In this document: piece by piece, positions 1-4,673 of the stretch
How the letters are laid out: every line of letters starts with the position of its first letter
How positions within the stretch are numbered: the stretch's first letter is position 1
Assembly (NCBI GenBank): GCA_041552055.1
Contig: JBFELO010000185.1
Location: 1 to 8,516, forward strand
Direction: 5' to 3'
From: JBFELO01 sp041552055
GTDB taxonomy: Bacteria > Acidobacteriota > Thermoanaerobaculia > Thermoanaerobaculales > Sulfomarinibacteraceae
DNA length: 8,516 bases
Program-made: the position numbers and the translations under genes
Notes under the pieces: model-generated
Told to the model about the DNA's origin: nothing
What the model saw: the letters and a program-made list of their open reading frames with translations, nothing else
Database searches by the model: none

Positions 1-2
1 AG

Positions 3-44
3 TGGGAGGAGTTTTTCTCGAGCGGCCGGCAGGATGACGACTGA
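3..44 (+). CDS. possible 3' end of an upstream gene (partial)
   Basis: The third frame reads W-E-E-F-F-S-S-G-R-Q-D-D-D and stops at TGA 42-44. It has G or C at 11 of 13 third positions, as the confirmed genes do, while the other two forward frames have poorer third-position bias. It may be the acidic C-terminus of a gene that lies mostly outside the window. Thirteen codons are too few to assign a family, and the stretch could be non-coding. The repeat element begins right after the stop, as repeat arrays also follow the stops of the dehydrogenase and the PBP. Confidence 0.3.
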   Translation, partial: WEEFFSSGRQDDD

Positions 45-45
45 A

Positions 46-193
46 GGAGGGGCTCGAGGGCTTGCGGGCGTGGGGGCGTGGGGGATTGAACGGAGCGGGT
101 CGCGGGGAGTACCCCCTCAGGCCCTCAAGCCCCCAAGCCCGCATCCCCAGGCCGCGAAGCGGCCGGTCACCCCCTCACCCCCTCAATCCCACC
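46..193. repeat. gene-less G-rich/C-rich inverted repeat element (relative of the IVS-cassette ends)
   Basis: A G-rich arm (49-84; runs of 3-5 G separated by 3-5 bases) is followed by a C-rich arm (112-193) made of CCCCTCA-like words. The arms are partly inverted copies: GGGATTGA near 82-89 matches TCAATCCC near 184-191. The C-rich arm contains a 36-nt unit (142-177) of the same length and plan as the unit at 2508-2543, and the two share the 15-mer CCGGTCACCCCCTCA (163-177 and 2529-2543). This looks like a repeat copy without a gene inside, either a remnant or a small non-autonomous element. It lies directly upstream of the dehydrogenase promoter. Confidence 0.6.
150..164 (+). repeat. hairpin core of the repeat unit (GGCCGC-GAA-GCGGCC)
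   Basis: This is a perfect 6-bp stem with a 3-nt loop, preceded by CATCCCCA and followed by GGTCACCCCCTCA. It is the version of the family hairpin with the most divergent stem: relative to the copy at 8500-8514, three stem pairs differ on both strands so that pairing is kept. There is no T-run after it, so it does not look like an intrinsic terminator. Confidence 0.6.
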
Positions 194-222
194 TTGGCAG
201 CCCTGGTGCACCGCGCTACACT
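194..222 (+). promoter_or_regulatory. promoter of the aldehyde dehydrogenase gene (sigma-70 type; overlapping sigma-54-like match)
   Basis: TTGGCA (194-199) and TACACT (217-222) are separated by exactly 17 bases and give a transcript with a leader of roughly 28 nt. The GCTAC core of the -10 recurs just before the regulator (2547-2553) and the PBP (5255-5261), which supports a housekeeping sigma factor. The same bases also fit the -24/-12 spacing of a sigma-54 promoter: TGGCAG at 195-200 and GTGCA at 206-210, with GG at 196-197 and GC at 208-209 separated by 10 bases. I favour sigma-70 because of the shared -10. Confidence 0.6.
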
Positions 223-245
223 CCCGCGCGCAGCGACCGGCTGCC

Positions 246-253
246 AGAGGAGG
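246..253 (+). promoter_or_regulatory. ribosome binding site of the aldehyde dehydrogenase gene
   Basis: AGAGGAGG lies 4 bases before ATG 258 and is close to the ideal anti-Shine-Dalgarno match. It fixes the start codon. It contrasts with the regulator and PBP genes, which have no such site directly before their ATG. Confidence 0.8.
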
Positions 254-257
254 TTCG

Positions 258-1784
258 ATGTCCAACGTGAAAAGCGTGCTCGCCGATCTCGGACTCGAGG
301 AGATCAACACCGGTGCCTGCACTGGAACGTGGATCGAGTCGTCGCAAGGTCAGGAGCTGACCTCCGTCAATCCCGCGGACGGCGCGCCGCTGGCGCAGGT
401 GAACCAGGCCGACGAGGCTGCCTACGACGAGGTAATCGCAACCGCGTCACGGGCGTTTGCCGACTGGCGGATGGTTCCAGCACCGGTCCGCGGCGAGGTC
501 GTGCGCGACCTCGGCAACGAGCTGCGCACCGCCAAGGACCCGTTGGGACGGCTGGTGTCCCTCGAGATGGGGAAGATCCTGTCCGAGGGCCTCGGCGAGG
601 TCCAGGAGATGATCGACATGTGCGACTTCGCGGTCGGCCTGTCTCGCCAGCTGTACGGACCGACGATGATGTCGGAGCGGCCCCGGCACCGGATGTACGA
701 GCAGTGGCATCCGCTGGGTGTGGTGGGCATCATCACTGCGTTCAACTTCCCGGTCGCGGTGTGGGCCTGGAACGCGGCCTTGGCCGCCGTGTGCGGCAAC
801 ACCATGGTGTGGAAGCCGTCGTCGGACACTCCGCTGACGGCGATCGCGGTGCAGCATATCTGCAACCGGGTCATGAAACGTCACGGGCTCGAGGGCATCT
901 TCAACATCGCCATCGGCCCGGGCCGCACGGTGGGAGAACGCCTGATCAACGACCCACGCGTGCCGCTGGTCTCCTTCACCGGATCGACCACCATGGGACG
1001 CCACGTCGCCGAGGCGACCGCCAGGAGGTTCGGCCGCAGCATCCTCGAACTGGGCGGCAACAACGCGATCATCGTCGAGCCCGACGCCGATCTCGACCTG
1101 GCGCTGCGAGCGGTGCTGTTCGCGGCCGTGGGAACCGCGGGCCAGCGCTGCACCTCGCTGCGCCGCCTGTTCCTGCATTCGAGCATCGCCGAGACCTTCG
1201 TCGGCCGACTCGCGAAGGCCTACGCCAGCATCACGATCGGCGACCCTCTCGAAGAGACCACGCTGATGGGACCGCTGGTGAACGAGCGCGCAGTGAAGGA
1301 CCACTTCGCGGCCCTGGAGACCATAGGGCAGCAGGGCGGGACTGTCGTCTGCGGTGGCAGCGCTGTCGACCGCCAGGGGTACTACGTCGAGCCGACGATC
1401 GTAAAGCTCGCCGAGCAGATCCCGATTGCCTGCGAGGAGACCTTCGCCCCGATCCTCTACGTGCTCGAGTACGACGATCTGGGCGAGGCGGTCGCCACCC
1501 ATAACGCCGTTGCGCAGGGGTTGTCCTCGGCTATCTTCACGTCCAACCTCTACTCTGCGGAGCGATTCCTGTCCCACGAGGGCTCGGACTGCGGCATCGC
1601 GAACGTCAACATCGGAACCTCCGGCGCGGAGATCGGCGGCGCCTTCGGTGGCGAGAAGGAGACCGGCGGCGGCCGCGAGGCCGGGTCCGACTCCTGGAAG
1701 GCATACATGCGCCGCCAGACGTGCACGATCAATTGGAGTCCCGATCTCCCGCTGGCCCAGGGCGTGGAGTTCGACGTGGAGTGA
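258..1784 (+). CDS. amaB: L-aminoadipate-semialdehyde / piperideine-6-carboxylate dehydrogenase (ALDH7 family)
   Basis: This is a 508-residue NAD-dependent aldehyde dehydrogenase, full length for the family. It is expected to oxidise L-2-aminoadipate 6-semialdehyde (in equilibrium with piperideine-6-carboxylate) to 2-aminoadipate in lysine breakdown, in the cytoplasm. Visible residues: the Asn in TAFNFP (Asn163), Lys186 in WKPS, FTGSTTMG (240-247) in the NAD site, general base Glu264 in LELGG, catalytic Cys298 in GQRCTS, and EETFAP (393-398). The C-terminal stretch 449-505 (NVNIGTSGAEIGGAFGG, GGGRE.GSD, YMRR.TCTINW, LPLAQG) follows human antiquitin (ALDH7A1) almost word for word and sets it apart from generic ALDHs. 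From memory, Glu117 and Arg297 match the aminoadipate-binding Glu121 and Arg301 of ALDH7A1. The start is set by a strong ribosome binding site. No other lysine-catabolism gene is nearby, so substrate is inferred from the subfamily. The alternative symbol is pcd. Confidence 0.9.
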   Translation: MSNVKSVLADLGLEEINTGACTGTWIESSQGQELTSVNPADGAPLAQVNQADEAAYDEVIATASRAFADWRMVPAPVRGEVVRDLGNELRTAKDPLGRLVSLEMGKILSEGLGEVQEMIDMCDFAVGLSRQLYGPTMMSERPRHRMYEQWHPLGVVGIITAFNFPVAVWAWNAALAAVCGNTMVWKPSSDTPLTAIAVQHICNRVMKRHGLEGIFNIAIGPGRTVGERLINDPRVPLVSFTGSTTMGRHVAEATARRFGRSILELGGNNAIIVEPDADLDLALRAVLFAAVGTAGQRCTSLRRLFLHSSIAETFVGRLAKAYASITIGDPLEETTLMGPLVNERAVKDHFAALETIGQQGGTVVCGGSAVDRQGYYVEPTIVKLAEQIPIACEETFAPILYVLEYDDLGEAVATHNAVAQGLSSAIFTSNLYSAERFLSHEGSDCGIANVNIGTSGAEIGGAFGGEKETGGGREAGSDSWKAYMRRQTCTINWSPDLPLAQGVEFDVE

Positions 1785-1855
1785 TGCCCGCCACGCAATC
1801 GCGGCGGCTGATGAACGACTGAATGGACGACCGTGGTTCGACGGCCCACGTCGGG
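1785..1855. other. short gap after the dehydrogenase gene
   Basis: No convincing ORF or RNA gene is visible. A weak CGTGG...CCACG stem lies near 1830-1850 but has no T-run, so an intrinsic terminator cannot be called. The G-rich end of the copy A cassette starts right after it. Confidence 0.4.
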
Positions 1856-1929
1856 TTGAGGGGGTGAGGAAATGAGGGCCTGGCCCCCACCGGGATCGGG
1901 ATGAAGGGGTGCGGGGATGAGGGGATGAG
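1856..1929. repeat. left (G-rich) end of IVS-like cassette A
   Basis: This is an array of GGGGATGA/GGGGTGAGG words. It includes the 20-mer at 1872-1891 that is identical to 7924-7943 ahead of copy B, with a GGGCC-T-GGCCC palindrome inside. The 15 bases at 1913-1927 are the perfect reverse complement of 2500-2514 on the far side of the gene, so the gene sits between inverted repeats. Five runs of 3-4 G between 1892 and 1924 with loops of 3-5 nt fit a G-quadruplex motif. Confidence 0.75.
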
Positions 1930-1957
1930 AAAGTCCTGTTCGATCATCGTTTTGCTA

Positions 1958-1977
1958 TGCGGTGGCTAATGGTCCTT
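1958..1977 (+). promoter_or_regulatory. conserved block upstream of IVS-like gene A (candidate promoter)
   Basis: The 20 bases match 8002-8021 ahead of copy B at 19 of 20 positions, including the 13-mer GCTAATGGTCCTT. In the gap between the G-rich array and the coding region it is the clearest stretch shared by the two copies, so it probably has a function. GCTAATGG resembles the GCTAC -10 element of neighbouring genes, which would put transcription start near 1979. No clear -35 is visible at 17 bases. It could instead be a recombination or RNA-binding site of the element. Confidence 0.45.
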
Positions 1978-2011
1978 ATTCAAGTTGAAGGCAGATGCGG
2001 ACTTCGACGTG

Positions 2012-2380
2012 ATGGATGGAACTTCGAGAGACCATTGCAATCTTGACGCATTCAAACTGGCACACACACTCGTCCTCCTGGTATATCGGGTGACGCGCGG
2101 TTTTCCCCGCGATGAACTCTACGGAATCACGAATCAGATGAGGAGAAGCGCCTTGTCCGTTGCGACGAACATCGTCGAAGGACACGGGCGGAAATCTGAC
2201 GCGGACCGCTTCCGATTCCTGGATTTCTCCTTCGTGTCAATCCGCGAAATCGTGTACTACATCGAACTCTCACTCGATCTCGGATTCCTCCATCGCAACA
2301 GAATGAAGGAGTTGACCCAGATTCAGGGCCGCACCGCAGCCGCGCTTGCCGGATTGATCAAAACAAGGAAAACCGGGTAA
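2012..2380 (+). CDS. four-helix-bundle protein, 23S rRNA IVS / Avd-like family (copy A)
   Basis: The product is 122 residues and of normal family length. It has the family pattern RDH.NLDAF.LAH near the N-terminus, FPRDELYGIT, QMRRSA and the NIVEG motif (residues 53-57), followed by amphipathic helices. Members of this family are known as ORFs in intervening sequences of 23S rRNA genes and as the Avd accessory protein of diversity-generating retroelements; their basic surface is thought to bind nucleic acid. Neither rRNA nor reverse transcriptase is present here. The start is uncertain: ATG 2012 overlaps the stop of a 5-codon mini-ORF (TGA 2010-2012), TTG 1985 is an in-frame alternative, and the GTG start of copy B aligns with TCG here. 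It matches copy B at 89 of 117 residues with no gap, so the frame has been maintained. Flanking inverted repeats suggest a mobile cassette. Biological role unknown. Confidence 0.85.
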   Translation: MDGTSRDHCNLDAFKLAHTLVLLVYRVTRGFPRDELYGITNQMRRSALSVATNIVEGHGRKSDADRFRFLDFSFVSIREIVYYIELSLDLGFLHRNRMKELTQIQGRTAAALAGLIKTRKTG

Positions 2381-2426
2381 CGCAGTCGCAAGCAGGGCTA
2401 CGACGTGTGCCATCGGGTATCAGCCC

Positions 2427-2446
2427 CTCGACACTCAGGCGTCGAG
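2427..2446 (+). repeat. small inverted repeat after IVS-like gene A
   Basis: CTCGAC (2427-2432) and GTCGAG (2441-2446) form a 6-bp stem around an 8-nt loop, 46 bases after the stop codon. There is no T-run behind it, so it is at best a weak or factor-dependent transcript end. I see no counterpart after copy B. Confidence 0.3.
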
Positions 2447-2457
2447 CGCCAGACACC

Positions 2458-2543
2458 CATCCCCTCACCCCCTCATCCCCAGGTGCCGTAGGCGCCGGCC
2501 ATCCCCTCATCCCCAGGTGCCGAAGTCACCGGTCACCCCCTCA
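2458..2543. repeat. right (C-rich) end of IVS-like cassette A: two tandem hairpin units
   Basis: After a CATCCCCTCACCCCCT lead-in there are two 36-nt units, 2474-2509 and 2508-2543, overlapping by two bases. Each has CATCCCCA, a 6-nt stem, a 3-nt loop, a 6-nt stem and a CCCCTCA tail. The stems are GGTGCC-GTA-GGCGCC (2482-2496, one G-T pair) and GGTGCC-GAA-GTCACC (2516-2530, one mismatch). Bases 2500-2514 are the exact reverse complement of 1913-1927. The array ends at 2543, two bases before the -10-like element of the regulator gene, so insertion here may have replaced that gene's upstream control region. Confidence 0.75.
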
Positions 2544-2544
2544 C

Positions 2545-2553
2545 TGCTACCAT
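2545..2553 (+). promoter_or_regulatory. extended -10 element of the regulator gene; implies a leaderless transcript
   Basis: TGCTACCAT ends 7 bases before ATG 2561. The same arrangement, TGCTACCCT, ends 6 bases before the PBP start. No ribosome binding site precedes either ATG 2552 or ATG 2561. With the usual 6-8 nt spacing, transcription would start at or next to ATG 2561, so that codon is preferred. No good -35 is visible: that position is occupied by the C-rich repeat. Confidence 0.45.
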
Positions 2554-2560
2554 GTCCGCC

Positions 2561-3901
2561 ATGGAAGGCCACATCCTCATCGTCGACGACGATCCTGGAG
2601 TCCGCAAGGTGCTCAACCGGATCCTCTCCGGGGGCGGGTACACGGTGCAGGAGGTGGGCGACGCGTTCCAGGCGCTCGACCTGATCGACGCCCAGCCCCC
2701 CGATGCCGCCCTGCTCGACATCAAGATGCCCGGCATGGACGGTCTCGGTCTGATGGACAATCTCCGCCAGCGGGGTCTGGAGATCCCGATCGTGGTTCTC
2801 ACCGGTCACGGGGACGAGTTCACCTCTCAGCAGTGCCTCGACGCCGGCGCCGCAGCGTACCTCACCAAACCCCCCGATCGCGCCGACCTGCTGCTCGCGG
2901 TCCGCGGCGCGGTGGCGCAGGGCAGGGTGGCGCGCGAGCTCCAGGCGGTGCCCGAGCCGCCACCGTTGCTCGGAGAGAGCGCGCACATCGGACGTCTCCG
3001 TGAAGAGATCGCCCGCGTCGCACCGTCCCACGCCACCGTGATGGTCGACGGGGAGTCGGGCACCGGAAAGGAGCTGGTGGCGCGGCGTCTGCACCACCTC
3101 TCCGACCGCGCCCGCCGGCCGTTCATCCGAGTCAACTGCGCGGCGATCCCCGAGGAGCTGATCGAGTCCGAGCTGTTCGGCCACGAAAAGGGCTCGTTCA
3201 CCGGAGCCCACCGTCGCCAGCTGGGCAAGTTCGTGCAGGCGGACGGCGGCACGATCTTCCTCGACGAGGTCGGCGACATGAGCCTGAAAACCCAGGCCAA
3301 GGTGTTGCGGGTCCTCCAGGACGGCGAGGTGGAGCCGGTCGGCGCCGGGACACCGTTCCGGGTGGACGTGCGGGTGATCGCGGCCACCAACAAGGACCTG
3401 GTGACCGAGGTTCAGCAGGGGCGCTTTCGTGAGGATCTCTACTACCGCCTCGCCGTGGTGATGCTGCACACACCCGCGCTGCGCGAGCATCCGGACGACA
3501 TCCCGTTGCTCGTGACGCACTTCACCGATCATTACTGCCTGGAGTACAACCGTCGCCCCAAGACCTGGGCTGAGGTGGCCCTCGCCAAGCTCCAGCGCCA
3601 CCCGTGGCCGGGCAACATCCGAGAACTCAAAAATGTCGTCGAGCGTGCAGTGATCATGGAGCTGGACGACACCATCGGTCACATCGAGCTCGCGGCACGC
3701 CCGACCTCGGGAGGCCTCGACGACCTGCTCGACGCCGCGACCCTGTCCGACTTCCAGCGCGCCTCCGAGATCGCCTACCTGATGCACCAACTCGACAGGC
3801 ACGGCTGGAACGTCGCCGCCACCGCACGCGCCATCGGAACCCCTCGGTCGAACCTGTACAAGAAGATGCAGGCCTACGACATCAAACGGCAGGAGCCCTG
3901 A
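2561..3901 (+). CDS. sigma-54-dependent response regulator, NtrC family
   Basis: This 446-residue transcription activator has the full three-part NtrC layout. The N-terminal receiver (about 1-118) has acidic pocket Asp9-Asp11, phospho-acceptor Asp53, Thr81 and Lys103. The central AAA+ domain (about 137-365) has Walker A GESGTGKE (164-171), a GSFTGA loop (211-216, a common variant of GAFTGA that contacts sigma-54), Walker B GGTIFLDEVGD (229-239) and the RFREDLYYRL region. A C-terminal Fis-type helix-turn-helix lies at 417-439. It is therefore expected to be phosphorylated by a histidine kinase, oligomerise and open sigma-54 promoters using ATP. No kinase gene is adjacent, so its signal and targets are unknown. 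ATG 2561 is chosen over ATG 2552 because of the leaderless promoter arrangement and because MEGHILIVDDD starts as receivers usually do. Its stop overlaps the pyrE start, implying one transcript. Confidence 0.92.
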   Translation: MEGHILIVDDDPGVRKVLNRILSGGGYTVQEVGDAFQALDLIDAQPPDAALLDIKMPGMDGLGLMDNLRQRGLEIPIVVLTGHGDEFTSQQCLDAGAAAYLTKPPDRADLLLAVRGAVAQGRVARELQAVPEPPPLLGESAHIGRLREEIARVAPSHATVMVDGESGTGKELVARRLHHLSDRARRPFIRVNCAAIPEELIESELFGHEKGSFTGAHRRQLGKFVQADGGTIFLDEVGDMSLKTQAKVLRVLQDGEVEPVGAGTPFRVDVRVIAATNKDLVTEVQQGRFREDLYYRLAVVMLHTPALREHPDDIPLLVTHFTDHYCLEYNRRPKTWAEVALAKLQRHPWPGNIRELKNVVERAVIMELDDTIGHIELAARPTSGGLDDLLDAATLSDFQRASEIAYLMHQLDRHGWNVAATARAIGTPRSNLYKKMQAYDIKRQEP

Positions 3902-4485
3902 TGCCCGGCGTGACCCTCGACGACCTGTCCGCCAGCGGATCACACCGCTCGGGACACTTCCGACTGTCGTCTGGCCTGCACTCGTCGGACTACCTCCAGC
4001 TGGCGCTCCATCTCGCGGTGCCGCGGCGCGCACGGCACGCCGGCCGAACTTTGGCAAGGACCATTCGATCGGTGATGGGGACGCCGGACCTGGTGGTCTC
4101 GCCGGCGATCGGCGGCCTCATTATCGGCCACGAGACCGCGAGTGCGCTCGACCTTCCGTTCCTGTTCGCCGAACGCGATCAGGATGGTGCGATGGCGCTT
4201 CGTCGGGGCTTCGCCATCGAACGCGGCCAGCGCGTCGTCGTCGTGGAAGACGTCATCACCACCGGGGGCTCGGTGCGTGAGGTGATCGAAACCATCGATC
4301 GGGACGGTGGACGGGTGGTCGGCATCGGTGCGCTTGTCAATCGATCGGGAACCGCCAATCCGTTCGCGCCGCTGGCTTTTGCGGCCCTGGTCGAGGTCAC
4401 GTTCCCGACCTGGCAGCCGAACGAGTGCCCACTGTGCAGCGGCGGCATCCCGATCGAGAAACCGGGATCGCGACCGGTGAGGTAG
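3901..4485 (+). CDS. pyrE: orotate phosphoribosyltransferase
   Basis: The 194-residue product transfers ribose-5-phosphate from PRPP to orotate to give OMP, in cytoplasmic pyrimidine synthesis. It shows the orotate-side signature GHFRLSSGLHSSDYLQ (18-33), SPAIGGLIIG (67-76), FLFAERD (88-93) and the PRPP-binding motif VVVVEDVITTGGS (112-124, acidic pair Glu116-Asp117). The C-terminal WQPNECPLCSGGIP...KPGSR segment, with a CxxC at 176-179, is typical of the pyrE subfamily first defined in Thermus-like proteins and is not found in the E. coli type. ATG 3901 overlaps the regulator's TGA (TGATG), with AGGAG at 3891-3895 as ribosome binding site, so translation is probably coupled. Co-transcription with a sigma-54 activator is unusual for this gene; no other pyr gene is present. 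Confidence 0.92.
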   Translation: MPGVTLDDLSASGSHRSGHFRLSSGLHSSDYLQLALHLAVPRRARHAGRTLARTIRSVMGTPDLVVSPAIGGLIIGHETASALDLPFLFAERDQDGAMALRRGFAIERGQRVVVVEDVITTGGSVREVIETIDRDGGRVVGIGALVNRSGTANPFAPLAFAALVEVTFPTWQPNECPLCSGGIPIEKPGSRPVR

Positions 4486-4516
4486 GCCTTGAGGCTCTGA
4501 GGCCTTGAGGGCGTGT
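4485..4516 (+). repeat. 16-bp imperfect direct repeat after pyrE
   Basis: Two adjacent 16-base units, 4485-4500 and 4501-4516, both start GGCCTTGAGG. The words GAGGGC and GGCGTG resemble the G-rich arm at 57-76, so this may be a decayed piece of the same repeat family. It overlaps the last base of the pyrE stop. Confidence 0.4.
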
Positions 4517-4571
4517 CAACAACGCAGCTCGATGAGATAGAAATCCGCACAACCAACCGATAGCGCGCAAT

Positions 4572-4631
4572 CCCTTCTCCGTATCCGGGAGCTCACATAC
4601 CTTGGACGGCTTTTTCGGACCCGGAGAAGGG
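4572..4631. terminator. 10-bp inverted repeat between convergent pyrE and folK (possible two-way terminator)
   Basis: CCCTTCTCCG (4572-4581) is the exact reverse complement of 4622-4631, with a 40-base spacer containing GGCTTTTTCGG (4609-4619). It lies in the 188-bp gap where the two genes converge, which is where a shared terminator would be expected. The spacer is long and the T-run sits inside rather than after the stem, so this is not a standard intrinsic terminator. Nothing else gene-like is visible in 4486-4673. Confidence 0.3.
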
Positions 4632-4673
4632 CACGGGCACAGCCTCGTCAGACGTTCGCACAAACGGTTCGCG

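Noticed and set aside
150..164. Intrinsic terminator at the repeat hairpins (also 2482-2530 and 8500-8514)
   Set aside because: The stems are GC-rich but none is followed by a T-run; the repeats occur both before and after genes.
62..1504. Long plus-strand ORF overlapping amaB, and the minus-strand ORF 447-1577
   Set aside because: Arg/Gly/Pro-rich shadow frames typical of GC-rich coding DNA; amaB has full family similarity and a ribosome binding site.
1976..2185. Minus-strand ORF with a look-alike at 7796-8230 minus (both begin M-x-FDDV-RNG)
   Set aside because: They lie antisense to the two IVS-like genes. Their similarity follows from the plus-strand coding conservation, their lengths differ, and the second runs into the PBP gene.
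1985..2380. Diversity-generating retroelement (Avd partner)
   Set aside because: No reverse transcriptase, template repeat or variable-repeat target gene is in the window; only the accessory-like protein is seen.
2458..2543. CRISPR array
   Set aside because: The C-rich units are adjacent or overlapping, with no unique spacers of constant length, and no cas genes are present.
2507..4057. 516-residue minus-strand ORF across the regulator
   Set aside because: Shadow of the NtrC-type gene, with no recognisable domain and covering two confirmed genes.
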